This document shows positions 12,949 to 22,920 of a stretch of 64,000 bases of DNA, one piece after another (the first letter of the stretch is position 1; every line of letters begins with the position of its first letter). The position numbers were made by a program, and so were the translations under genes. The stretch spans positions 74,719,501-74,783,500 of the forward strand of contig OX465601.1 in NCBI GenBank assembly GCA_950022295.1, given 5' to 3'. A model generated the notes under the pieces. That model made no database searches, was not told the DNA's origin, and saw only the letters and a list, made by a program, of their open reading frames with translations. The DNA is from Bromus sterilis. Taxonomy: Eukaryota > Streptophyta > Magnoliopsida > Poales > Poaceae.

Positions 12949-13358
12949 CCTCGCCGTAGATCTCCCGTGCGCGCCTTTTGGGTCGTCGATTCCTCCTTCC
13001 TTGGTGATGGTTCTGCTGATCGCTGGTTTCGATCTCGTAGTCATCGTCTTGACGTGCGGCGGGTGCCCGGGCGGTGGTGGGTTGTAAAAAGATTTGTGAG
13101 TCCTCCGCTGCGCGTCATGGCTCGTCGAGTGTAATTCCTTCGTAGAGGCCCCTCGCCGTTCTTCTGAGTCGTCGATTCCTTCGGTGCTGACACAACTGTA
13201 GCTCGAGCGGTCTTGATGGGGTGGCAGAGATGTCCGCCGTGATCTTGAATCCTTTGAGTGGGCTAGATCTGGTTCTTTCCCTTGAGTTGTAGCTTGCTGA
13301 AGACGGGACCGCCGAGATCGTGATCCCAACCTGTGTAGTTCCCACAGACGGCGCCAAT
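12949..13358 (-). mobile_element. internal 5' part of a short non-autonomous LTR element
   Basis: This is internal sequence of the same family as 54641-56654. Just after its primer site the minus strand encodes a short Ser/Arg-rich stretch resembling the start encoded at 56617-56375 (shared pattern VPS..S.NSR), probably a vestigial gag N-terminus. The element is cut at 12948 by the Athila-type LTR; its other LTR is outside the window. Confidence 0.7.
13338..13357 (-). promoter_or_regulatory. primer-binding site of non-autonomous element
   Basis: The minus strand reads TTGGCGCCGTCTGTGGGAAC one base inside the LTR edge at 13359. This TGGCGCCGTCTGTGGGA type is common in plant Ty3/gypsy (Tat-type) elements. 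It sets the orientation as minus. Confidence 0.78.
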
Positions 13359-13796
13359 TGACGGGGATCAACCCCGGCAAATCCCATGGTCAGGGACCCT
13401 GGGTTAGTCATGAGAGGCACAGGTTGGACGATAGCTCGTCGGCAAACAGGGAGGCACACTCCTGCTCGATATTATTGATGGGGGAGATGCGATTACAGGG
13501 GACGCCAAGGCTGGAGCGCTCAAGGCTAGGGTTACAGATGATATTAGATGTCTCTTGTGTCGCCCCTCCTATCCCTTATATACTGGGCTAGGTCTCGGGG
13601 AGTTCATCTACGTGTACATGTAAGCTTTCCTAACCCTAGCTTGCTCCGTACGGCAGGTCTCCGCACCTTCCGTGTGAGTCGTAGACTCCTACGTTGGTGC
13701 CAATTAACAGGCCGAGGATGTATCTTCATGGGCCTTCTGTCTTCAAGGACACCAGGTAGGCTCATCCGTAGGAGTCGTGGGGTCACCCCCTCGTCA
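13359..13796 (-). repeat. 5' LTR of non-autonomous element (438 bp)
   Basis: It begins TGACGGGGATCAACCCCGGC and ends ...CCCCCTCGTCA, matching the termini of 56655-57203. The first about 110 bp are close, the middle is diverged and shorter. A TATA-like block (TATATAAG on the minus strand, near 13577) fits minus-strand transcription. It is inserted in copia pol; the flank aaact at 13797-13801 is the candidate target-site duplication. Confidence 0.85.
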
Positions 13797-14120
13797 AAAC
13801 TCTTTCTCAAGAAAGCATCCAGTCTTGGCGACAAACATTTTGCCCTCAGACTGGTTGTAGAAGGTGTATCCAACGGTTTCCCTTGGATATCCCAAAAAGA
13901 TGCACTTATCCGCTTTTGATTCGAGTTTGTCAGGCTGAAAATTCCTAACATAAGCCTCACAACCCCAAATCTTCAAGTGAGACAACTTTGGTTTCTTGCC
14001 ATGCCATTCCTCAAATTGTGTTGTCTTTACGGATTTGTACGGTGCCCTATTAAGAATGTAAGCGGCAGTTTCTAATACATACCCCCAGAATGACACAGGT
14101 AAGTCGGTATGAGACATCAT
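13797..14120 (-). pseudogene. copia integrase C-terminal part
   Basis: This 108-codon open stretch continues copia integrase past the catalytic core: the FWGYVLETAAYILNRAP motif, a WHGKKPKLSHLKIWGC block and the KCIFLGYP motif, all landmarks of plant copia integrase. It is in a different frame from 14117-14767, with the shift near 14118-14140, and is cut at 13796 by the inserted LTR. Confidence 0.88.
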
Positions 14121-14767
14121 CGATCGTACGCTATCAATAGAGTTCGATTACGTCGCTCAGAAACACCGTTAGGCTGAGGTGTTCCTGCCGGTGTAAGTTG
14201 TGGTACGATGCCACAAGTCTTAAGATGATCGCCAAACTCGTGACTTAAATACTCGCCTCCTCGATCGGATCGAAGGTGCTTGATTTTTTTCCCGAGTTGA
14301 TTCTCGACCTCACTCTGAAATTCGTTGAACCTTTCAAAGGTTTTAGACTTATGTTTCATTAAGTAGATATACCCATATCTGCTTAAGTCATCTGTGAAGG
14401 TCACGAAGTAACGAAGACCATTGCGTGTGGGGACGTTCATAAGTCCACATAGATCTGAATGTATGATCCCTAACAAGTCTTCCGCACGCTCCATTGTTCC
14501 ATTGAATGGAGTCTTTGTCATCTTGCCCATAAGGCATGGTTCACATGTGTCAAGAGATCCAAAATCCAATGACTCCAGAATTCCATCATCATGAAGCTTC
14601 TTCATGCGCTTTTCACCAATATGACCAAGTCGACAATGCCACATTGTCATGTGTTCTTCGCCACTAGGTTTTAATATTTTGGCCTCTACGTTATCAATAT
14701 GAAGTATATCACAATCGAGATTAAGAATGAATAAGCCATTTTTCTCCGGTGCGTGAACATAAAACAC
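14117..14767 (-). pseudogene. copia integrase zinc domain and catalytic core
   Basis: The 216-codon frame has the GAG-pre-integrase/HHCC region (WHCRLGHIG ... CEPCLMGK), then the rve core: Asp in IIHSDLCG, FTDDLSRYGY, SDRGGEYL and the Glu in GVSERRNRTL. Catalytic residues appear intact. The frame is offset from the protease part upstream by a shift near 14770-14815 and leaves the homologous frame near 14130. Confidence 0.9.
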
Positions 14768-15204
14768 ATCATCCTTACAAATCGCACAACCAATTGATCT
14801 GACTTAAAATAATAGTGGTCTCGCTTCAAGCAAGAACCACTAACGATGTTCACACTCAATGCGGGTACATAGTAGCACTTATTCAAAATCAAAACTAATC
14901 CCGAAGGGAGACTAAGATGCTTCGTGCCGACCACCACCACTTCAATCCGGCAGCCGTTTCCCACGCGCATCGTCACTTCATCTTTCATCAAGCGTCGCCT
15001 ATTCCGTAGCCCCTGAGAGGAGTTAGAAATATGAGCAACAGATCCTGTATCAAATATCCAGGATTTGTTCCCAGCGCTTGTTAAGAAAAGATCAATAACG
15101 TGTATATCAAATATACCTTTGTCTCTTCTGACAATCTTGCCAGCCTTCTTATCCTCTAGGTACTTGGGGCAGTTGCGTTTCCAGTGACCATCACCCTTGC
15201 ATTA
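14768..15204 (-). pseudogene. copia zinc knuckle and aspartic protease
   Basis: In the gag frame, the minus strand has a zinc knuckle directly after an in-frame TAA at 15202-15204. The C-x2-C-x4-H-x4-C spacing is otherwise kept. A protease region with the catalytic IFDTGS box follows (about 15035-15062), then an RVGNG and CYYVPALSVNIVSG segment. The frame shifts near 14770-14815. Confidence 0.85.
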
Positions 15205-15972
15205 AAAGCACTCAACGCCGGGCTTGGGTCCAGGTTTGGGTGCCTTACGAGGAGTGACAACTGGCTTGTCACCCTTCTTCGGGCTTCCCTTCTTTCCCTT
15301 CTCCTTCTTGCCAGACTTCTTGAATTCAACGGTCTTGTTGACCATGAATACAGCATGCTCCTTCTTGATCTCAACCTCAGCAGTTTTCAGCATGGCGAAC
15401 AACTCAGAAGGGGTCTTAGTCATCCCCTGCATGTTGTAGTTCAACACAAAGCCTTTGTAGCTAGGGGGTAGCGACTGCAGCACCCTATCAACAGCAAGTT
15501 CATCTGGAATCTGACATTCCAGAGCATTCAAGCGTTGAACGTAGACAGAAATCTTGACCACGTGCTCACTAACACTGCTGTGCTCATCCATCTTTGCTGA
15601 GAAGAAAGCTTCAGAAGCCTCATAACATTCAGCCCTGGCTTGGGGTGCAAAGACGACCTTGAGGTCGGTGATTTTCTCATATGCACCCATCCTCTCAAAG
15701 CGTTTCTGCAGCTCAGCCTCCATGGAGTAAAACATTCCACTCTGGACAAGGCTGTAATCATCCGTCTTGGAGAGGTAGACATTCTTCTCATCCTGACTAT
15801 TGTCTTCTGGTGGTTCGTCACCTAATGCGGCCTCTAGTACGTAAGCTTTCTTGAGGGGAACGAGGAGAATCCTCAGAGTGCGGAACCAGTTGGTGAAGTT
15901 TGACCCATCGGTTTTCAGTTTTTCTTTGTCTAGGAATGACCCTAAGTTGAATGAGGGGCGAGGTGCAGCCAT
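15202..15972 (-). pseudogene. copia gag (UBN2-type capsid), stopped at the zinc knuckle
   Basis: The 256-codon frame starts at ATG 15972. It begins with the FNLGS.LDKEKLK..GSNFTNWFRTLRI region and continues through a LQSLPPSYKGFV block and a Lys-rich C-terminus ahead of the nucleocapsid knuckle. This is the UBN2/copia gag family, which packages element RNA. The TAA at 15202-15204 falls between the first two knuckle cysteines, so the product would lack an RNA-binding knuckle. Confidence 0.9.
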
Positions 15973-16915
15973 CTACAATGGTTATTTGCAAAACACATAT
16001 TTAGACTTTGTTCATAATTGGAGTTCAATTTTAATTAATTCTAAAACTCCCACTTACTTAAACATCTATCCAAATATACTAAGTGATTAACATAATCCTA
16101 GTTTGAATGATCGTCCTCGAATATCACACGGCCGACGACACACCTCCCTAGGTAGGCCATCATGCCAATCATATCCGTTATATGACTCATGCTTAACCTT
16201 TCGGTCATCCGTATCCCAAGCTCATATCTACATATGTCAAGCCTGCCAGTCGAACCTTAGTGTATGGCTGTTCAGCAAGGCCATATCTGCATATGCTAGG
16301 CTTGCCAAACCCACCTCATGCGATCGCTAATGTATGTATGACACCCGATCGTCACGGCCTGCCTATCATAAAGATATCCTTCCAGGCGGTGCCCACTAAG
16401 GGAGAATACAATCATGGTATTGAGAGAGATTATACTATCATGCTACCGTCGCATATCTAGCATATTAGCAAGACAAGAAGTAAAACTGTAAATCATACAA
16501 GCTATGATCCCCCCTTGCATGCAAATTAAAATTAAAACACCTTCTACTTTATCTTTTGCAAGTTTTACGTGGCTGCTAAGGGGTTTCGAGAGAGAACCGC
16601 TTTCTATCCTGCGAAAACAAGGCAAAACACCAATCCTGCAATCGTCTCTATTACACCCCTTTCGGGGCCCTCCGTTGCAAACGTCTTCGCGTCACTAATG
16701 TTAGAGAGACAGACACCCCCCCAGCCACTTATATGGTACAAGCCATATGTCAAGCGTGGAACCAGTCTCGCGTAAACGCGTAAGGTCGGTCGGGGCCGCT
16801 TCATCAGGACATTGCCGCAACGCTAAACGAGTACACGTGGGAGGGTAACAATTGGAGAATTGATTCCCACATCCTAGATGTGTTCTACCCGTACAATACA
16901 TCTACACATAGCTTT
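15973..16915 (-). other. copia untranslated leader
   Basis: This non-coding stretch lies between primer site and gag. Its length, near 0.9 kb, fits the long leaders of the BARE/Angela group. I see no convincing frame. Confidence 0.75.
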
Positions 16916-16927
16916 GCTCTGATACCA
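16916..16927 (-). promoter_or_regulatory. primer-binding site of copia element (tRNA-Met type)
   Basis: TGGTATCAGAGC on the minus strand, one base from the LTR edge at 16929. Confidence 0.9.
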
Positions 16928-16928
16928 C

Positions 16929-17074
16929 TATTGGGGATCGGCGCAGAAAACAAAATTTTTCTACCTACGAGTCCCGAACCCAAGATCTATGCTATGTTGA
17001 TGTATGTAATGGAAGGAATCGGTGTTCATACCTTTGAAGACCGAAAGAGGGAAACGTTCCTCGAACGTGGTTGG
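16929..17074 (-). repeat. U5 end of copia 5' LTR, cut at 17074
   Basis: It is closely similar to 62981-63132, which starts TGTTGGGATACGGGGC; here the first bases read TATTGGGG, so the terminal TG has decayed. Homology stops at the GTTGG at 17070-17074. The next bases expected from the 63 kb copy (CGTAG...) are found inverted, ending at 18414. Confidence 0.87.
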
Positions 17075-18209
17075 TGATGTCTACGCACGTTTCTATTCTT
17101 GTAGACTATGTTGGGCCTCCAAGCGCAGAGGTTTGTAGGACAGCATCAATTTCCCTCAAGTGGATGACCTAAGGTTTATCGAACTCAGGGAAGTACAGGT
17201 TGAAGATGGTCTCTCTCAAGCAACCCTGCATTTAAGATACAAGAAATCTCTTGTGTCCCCAACACACCTAATACAACTAGGAGTTGTATAGGTGCACTAG
17301 TTCGGCGAAGAGATGGTAAAATACGAGTGATAGGTGTGGCAAAGCAAGGTAATATAAATCTGTAATAAAAAGTGCAGCAAGCAAACATGTAACAAAAGTG
17401 AGTGCAAACGGTTTAACAATGATGGAAACAAGGCCTAGGCTTCATACTTTCACTAGTGGCAACTCTCAACAACATTAACATAGTCTAATCACATGATATT
17501 TCCCATAAAACATGCAATGGAGACGTACTCGGAGGTCATTCCTTTGTGGTCAAAAGAGGACGAGAATTGTGTAGGGCTACAAAACCACACCTCAGAGTTC
17601 GTAGTTCTCAATCTATGGATTTCCCAATGTCACTGCGGCCATCCAAAGAGAGTACCACAATCACCACAACATATCTAAAGGATAGTCAAAGACAAGCACC
17701 AAAAGACTCTCAATCTTCAATCCACACACAAAAGAGGAAATCACTCATGAAAATATTCTTCTAACCCATGTCCAATAGACCGCTGTCACCATGGTCTCGG
17801 AGATTATACTAGATAGGATCAAGTGAGTACATAAAATCCAATACATAGAAGAAGGGGAAACATCATGGGATCACCCTAAATTAACATAGCCAATGATCAC
17901 AAGAAAGATCACATCATGGGAGAGAGAGAAACCATATAGATCAAGATACAAGCCTTAGCCCCGAGGAGGAACTACTCACACATGGACATGGTGAGAGGGA
18001 GAGTTGTTGATGGAGAGGTGCAGCCCGAAGGAGATGAAGGAGACGGCGACGGCGGCGGCCATGGCGGCGGCGGCGCTCACGACCACGGCCCTTGGGGGCA
18101 GCGGCCCTTGGCCCCTTCTTCTTCCTTGGAGATGGGGCTGCTGTGGAGATTGATCTCCCCCTCAAGACGGCTTCCAAGGGGGAGGAAATTTCGTGGTGCC
18201 CTTTGACCT
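17075..18209 (-). repeat. Athila-type LTR, minus strand, truncated at its distal end
   Basis: From 17075 it reads TGATGTCTACGCACG, the complement of the LTR end at 19995. It mirrors 18420-19995 until CTTTGACCT at 18201-18209, where homology stops. It lacks the LTR start, including the TATA-like region. It follows the GTTGG at 17070-17074, the left target-site duplication. Confidence 0.88.
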
Positions 18210-18245
18210 GATAGTAGTGATATTGATATTGATTTTGATAGTTGT
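18209..18245 (+). other. gag-like segment at rearrangement junction
   Basis: The run closely matches 49052-49082 inside the Athila-type gag frame, with one extra ATTGAT unit. It sits exactly between the truncated LTR and an inverted piece of copia LTR, so it looks like internal sequence of an Athila-type element caught at a breakpoint. The motif is low in complexity, which lowers certainty. Confidence 0.6.
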
Positions 18246-18419
18246 GTCTCGGGATCCGGATCAATCTTCTTTCCACTGCTCTTCTGGTTCGGAGCCCGGA
18301 GGGACGTCGGTTGCACCGTACGTGTGTAATCCCGCGAGGCAATACACGTGTGATGCTACTTCATCGTCGGAGGTTCTTCAATACGACAGGGAGGTCGTAG
18401 GATCAGATTCTACGCCAAC
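18246..18419 (+). repeat. inverted piece of the copia LTR, ending in CCAAC
   Basis: The reverse complement starts GTTGGCGTAG and continues the LTR broken at 17074, as judged from 63127-63330 of the intact LTR at the window end. It therefore lies in the opposite orientation to 16929-17074. Its last five bases, CCAAC at 18415-18419, are the complement of GTTGG at 17070-17074. Confidence 0.85.
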
Positions 18420-19995
18420 TGATACGTTCCAAACGTATCTATAATTTCTGTTTGCACCATGCATGTTTTGTGTGATATTGCTATGCTTTTGATCCCGGCT
18501 GCTTGCTTCATATCTTTTTATAACATATTTTGGAACTAACCTATTAATGGTTGCAAGAGTGCACAAGTTCTTGTTTTTCTACTTTATGTGCAGGAATTAC
18601 TTGGATAAAGGAAAAAATCACAAAAAGAAGCCTTGTAAGAGTTGGACTCCAACTTTCCCGAAATCTGTCCCCATCAGACAGGTTTTAAAGATCGCCTCGG
18701 AAACGCTATAATCCGGCCTCAAACGGAAAAACTTAAAACTACAAAGTTGTAGGGAATTTTTTTCCGGTGGATCTGGTTATAAAATTCGGCCCAATCGGAG
18801 TTCGGATGCTCCTCCAGGCCCGAAATACCGAAGACGTAATCTGGATGACGGGAATCCGAGAGTCTATATAAAGAGAGGAAACCTAGGTCAAAGGGCACCA
18901 TGAAATTTCCTCCCCCTTGGCAGCCGTCTTGAGGGGAGATCAATCTCCACAGCAGCACCATCTCCAAGGAAGAAGAACGGGGCCAAGGGCCGCTGCCCCC
19001 AAGGGTCGTGGCCACCGCCATGGCCGTCGCCGTCTCCTTCATCTCCTCCGGGCTGCACCTCTCCATCAACAACTCTCCCTCTCACCATGTCCATGTGTGA
19101 GTAGTTCCCCCTCGGGGCTAAGGCTTGTATTTTGATCTATGTGGTTTCTCTCTCTCCCATGATGTGATCTTTGTTGTGATCATTGGCTATGTTAATATAG
19201 GGTGATCCCATGATGTTTCCCCTTCTTCTATGTATCGGATTTGATGTACTCACTTGATCTTATCTAGTATAATCCCCGAGACCAAGGTGACAGCGGTCTA
19301 TTGGACATGGATTAGAAGAATATTTTCATGAGTGATTTCCTCTTTTGTGTGTTGATTTAAGATTGAGAGTCTCTTGGTGCTTTTCTTTGACTATCCTTGA
19401 GATATGTTGTGGTGATTGTGGTACTCTCTTTGGATAACCGTGGTGACATTGGGAAATCCATAGATGAGAACTACGAACTCTGAGGTGTGCTTTTGTAGCC
19501 CTACACAATTCTCGTCCTCTCTTGACCACAAAGGAATGACCTCCGAGTATATCTCCATTGCATGTTTTATGGGAAATATCACGTGATTAGACTATGTTAA
19601 TGTTGTTGTGAGTTGCCACTAGTGAAAGTATGAAGCCTAGGCCGTGTTTCCACCATTGCAATACCGTTTGTGCTCACATTTACCACTTGTTTCTTTGCTG
19701 CACTTTTTATTACAGATTTATATTTTGTTTTACCACACCTATCACCCATATTTACCATCTCTTCGCCGAACAAGTGCACCTATACAACTCCTAGTTGTAT
19801 TAGGTGTGTTGGGGACACAAGAGACTTTTGTATCTTAATTGCAGGGTTGCTTGAGAGAGACCATCTTCAACCTCTACTTCCCTGAGTTCGATAAACCTTA
19901 GGTCATCCACTTGAGGGAAATTGCTGCTGTCCTATAAACCTCTGCGCTTGCAGGCCCAACATAGTGTACAAGAATAGAAGCGTGCGTAGACATCA
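18420..19995 (+). repeat. Athila-type LTR, plus strand, complete (1576 bp)
   Basis: It starts TGATACGTTCCAAACG and ends ...CGTGCGTAGACATCA. A TATATAAA box at 18866-18873 fits plus-strand transcription. It pairs with 17075-18209 as a large imperfect inverted repeat. On its right it abuts LINE sequence rather than a primer-binding site, so no internal region of its own element remains. Confidence 0.88.
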
Positions 19996-20241
19996 GCAGG
20001 GCATCTAGGAAATGCCTTTTCAATAGTAAACTTATTACGGGTAGTCCAAAGAACCCAACAAAAAGCCACAAAAACAGACCAAAAAATTCTGCGGGAAGGC
20101 ATTGGCAAAGACTTAGCCAACGCGATAACTTCACCAAAGGAGGATGGGTGCCACGACACCGCAAACCCAGACCGAACACAACTCCAAATGAAAAGAGACA
20201 GGTGACACTAAAAGAAGATATGTTTTGTAGACTCCGGCGCC
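19996..20241 (-). pseudogene. LINE ORF2 C-terminal tail, downstream part
   Basis: Frames on the minus strand contain a W.LWTTRNKFTIE segment followed by FPRCPAD, typical of the region after the zf-RVT domain of grass LINE ORF2. Frames switch within it. It is cut at 19995 by LTR sequence. Confidence 0.7.
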
Positions 20242-21844
20242 TGATACGTCCCAAACGTATCCATAATTTCTGCTTGCTCCTTGCATGTTTTGGATGATAT
20301 TTCTATGCTTTTGATACATTTTCATACACTTTTGATCATATTTGGACTAACTTATTAACTCAGTGCACCTTAGTGCTAGTTTCTGTTTTCTGCTGTCTTT
20401 TTAATTCAGGTTTCCCCGTATTAAAAATGCTGCAAAAATTCTGGAAAAATCCAATAAAAAATCAGTGTACGGGAACCTTTGAGAGCCCCGAAGGAGAGCC
20501 AGGGGTCCAGCCTGGTGCCTAGGCGGCCAGGGGGGCGCCTGCACTCCACGGTGGCCCCCGGCTGCCCCCTTCGCCTATATATTTGTCTCGCCCCGAAACC
20601 TCGAAAGACATAACCCTTTTTCGCGATCTCGCATCTGTTCCACCGCCGCCGCGCTTCCAAGATTGGGAGCGCCAGAAGACCTCTTTCCGGCACCCTGCCG
20701 GAGGGAGGGTTGACCTCCGGGAGCTTCTCCACCACCATGGACGCTTCCTGGATGATCCGTGAGTAGTCCACCTTGGACCATGGCTCCATGATCAGTAGCT
20801 ATGTGATGTTCTCCTCCCCTATTTTTTCTTCATGGATTAGACCTTGTGATCTGCCCTACATGATCAAGGCACATATGTAATTCTTTCTATTGTTGCTATG
20901 TTGAGTTTGTTGGGATCTGATGGATTATGAGACTATGTTCAGATTGTGATGAGTAATATATTTGGTTCTTCTCTTTTATATTTATGTTCTTGAGTAATTA
21001 TTGCATGTTCTCCGTTGTTGTTTATTGCTTTGGCTAAGTAGTAGGTAGTGAATCCAAGAGGGAGCGTTATGCTTGATTGTGGGTTCATGCAGATTGAGTG
21101 ACAGAAACATGAGTCTAGTGGATGTGTTGTTGCCACAAGGGGGAAAACAACGGTGTTTGTAACCGCGGTTGCAAGGATTGTTTACTTTACGCAAAGTTGT
21201 TTTAATTCAGTTGTCTGTTGCTTTGGGTTTACACTTTGGGTGGGGCTCGCAACTTAATACCAGCGAGATGTTCTGGATAGATATCTCAAGGTGGATGATT
21301 AGTAGTAGATGTAGATGGATTTCGATCTACTTATCTTGGCGTACCACCCATGCTTTTGAGCCTCTTCCTTTCTTTTGTAGCATAGTTAGCATTGGTTTGC
21401 CCCCGTAATCCTGTCAATTGCCCAGCTGTAATTTGTTTACCTTGCATAGCTCTTTTATCGTGTTTTGGAGAGAGACATCACTAGTGAACATCATGGGACC
21501 CCGGTCCACATTTCCACCATTGTTTACACCCGCAATTTACTTCTTGCTTTTACTTTTTAGTGGCAGTTATCACTATATTTTATCTCTTGCGTTTGACCCT
21601 TTGTAAACAACAAGACCAGAGAGATTGAAAACCTCTATGTACTCATTGGGAGCAAAGTTATCTGTTGTTGTGTGCAGGTCCACGTCAACTCGTGCTAGAT
21701 TTCTAGCGCCGTTGTCACCTACTTGTTGTTGTTGGAGTCCTACTGGAGACATAAACCTTGGTATCTTCACTGAGGGAAACTTGTTGCTGTTGCGCATCTC
21801 ATACCTTCCACTTTGGGTAACCAACGAGGGGCGAGAAAGCACCA
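20242..21844 (+). mobile_element. solo LTR of an Athila-type element, with target-site duplication
   Basis: The full LTR starts TGATACGTCCCAAACG and ends ...GAAAGCACCA, 1603 bp, flanked by GCGCC at 20237-20241 and 21845-21849. A TATATATT box is at 20576-20583. It resembles the LTRs at 45897-47490 and 52566-54186. No internal region is present, so it is the product of LTR-LTR recombination. It splits the LINE zf-RVT region. Confidence 0.92.
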
Positions 21845-22070
21845 GCGCCCCACACAAGCAACACGCATCCGAATCAATCCCTTTCCGCTTGAAAATCTGA
21901 TCCGAGGCCGGTAGCTTACCACGGAAAGCCTGCCATAGGAAGACCTTGATTTTAGGTGGCACCTTGGCTTTCCACACAGGAAAGAACCGACCCGTGTTAC
22001 GACCACCCACAAGTGTCGCGTAGAGGGTTTTGACCGTAAATTTCGACGAGTATGAATGTGCCCCACACAT
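21845..22070 (-). pseudogene. LINE ORF2 zf-RVT region, upstream part
   Basis: The minus strand encodes FTVKTLYATL, then VWKAKVPPKIKVFLWQAFRGKLP and CCLCGA, the signature of the zf-RVT domain at the C-terminus of plant LINE ORF2. The frame is interrupted after CCLCGA by the solo LTR; the expected continuation lies at 20241 leftward. Confidence 0.82.
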
Positions 22071-22094
22071 CCTCTTCGCCTGCTCTTCTAGGAG

Positions 22095-22349
22095 CTAGTA
22101 TGAATGTGCCCACTCATGTTTGTTAGTATCAAATTCTCCTGGACCACATTCTTCATGACAATGTCCCATCAGTCCACATGCATTACAAAAAATGGGCAAC
22201 TTCTCAAATTTGACATGATATTCGTTTGTTACTCCATTCCTTGTTATGCAAACACAACAAGTGAGTTTCTTATTTACATCCAGCCTTACTTTGCCCTTGA
22301 TGAATTCACCCACAAAGGCATTTGGGAGAGTCGACTGAACTTCCAACAC
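22095..22349 (-). pseudogene. LINE ORF1 C-terminal part with CCHC knuckle
   Basis: The 84-codon frame contains KVRLDVNKKLT, then KFEKLPIFCNACGLMGHCHEEC, a C-x2-C-x4-H-x4-C knuckle typical of the nucleic-acid binding ORF1 protein of plant LINEs. The N-terminal DUF4283-like part is not seen upstream. Confidence 0.8.
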
Positions 22350-22370
22350 TCCCCCAATCTAGATCGTGAT

Positions 22371-22540
22371 GTCCGAAGGAGCAGGAAACCTTAAACCCCA
22401 ATTCCACAGTACCCATTAATTCAGAGATCATCAGCTGAACAAATTCCTCACAATATTTCCTAGAGCAGCCATTTGATAAATCCTTGTTGTTTCCTTTCTT
22501 TTCTTGTCTTTCGTACCATGGACGTAGTTGATTTAATATA
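22371..22540. other. no recognised feature
   Basis: AT-rich sequence between the LINE fragment and a MITE. It may be more decayed LINE, but I cannot align it by eye. Confidence 0.4.
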
Positions 22541-22635
22541 CTCCCTCCGGCTTATCGTTTAAATTGATGTATGAAGCATTAAAATACTTTTAGATGCATT
22601 CATTTGACGATGAGTAATATATAGATCGGAGAAAG
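22541..22635. mobile_element. Stowaway-like MITE
   Basis: It starts CTCCCTCCGG and ends CGGAGAAAG, imperfect inverted ends of the CTCCCTCCG type, with TA on both sides (22539-22540 and 22636-22637). Length 95 bp; no coding capacity. Confidence 0.6.
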
Positions 22636-22920
22636 TATGATAATTTCGTTTGATATTGGGCTAGCTATTAGAGAGCGGCCACCAAAAGTCCTAGTTTAGC
22701 ACTTTTCTTTTGTTTGCACTTAGATGTTGGCTCGTTTTTTGCTCATGGAATCCAGCCAAAAAATAATATGCAAAAAAGAGCAAGGGAAACTCCAAAGACG
22801 CGACTCAAATGAATCGTGATTTGGTCCGGTTTTATCTGTTTGGATCGGTAAATGAACCAATTTCCGGCCTCGAATGGTATGGACGCGACGTATTTGGCCA
22901 GCTCGATGCATGGCCTGCCT
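22636..22920. other. no recognised feature
   Basis: Unassigned sequence between the Stowaway-like MITE and the tandem repeat. Its last about 60 bp are more GC-rich, like the repeat that follows. Confidence 0.4.

Larger units (their letters stand above)
13797..17074 (-). mobile_element. Ty1/copia element, BARE/Angela-like, 5' half
   Basis: On the minus strand: LTR end at 16929, tRNA-Met primer site, a 0.94 kb leader, gag, zinc knuckle, protease and integrase, interrupted at 13796 by another LTR element. RT and RNase H would lie to the left, beyond the window. The gag and integrase motifs are those of the BARE/Angela/WIS group of Triticeae (recognised by eye). The coding region has at least one stop and two frameshifts. 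Confidence 0.9.
19996..22370 (-). mobile_element. decayed LINE fragment with a solo LTR inside
   Basis: On the minus strand from the right: the C-terminal part of ORF1 with a zinc knuckle (22349-22095), then directly ORF2 C-terminal sequence (22070-21845 and, after the solo LTR, 20241-19996). The endonuclease and RT are missing, so ORF1 and the ORF2 tail are joined by a deletion. The left side is cut by the LTR ending at 19995. Confidence 0.8.

Noticed and set aside
17075..19995. A large foldback or Mutator-like transposon with 1.1 kb inverted ends
   Set aside because: The arms are LTRs of an Athila-type family in opposite orientation, and the five-base flank is inverted rather than directly repeated.
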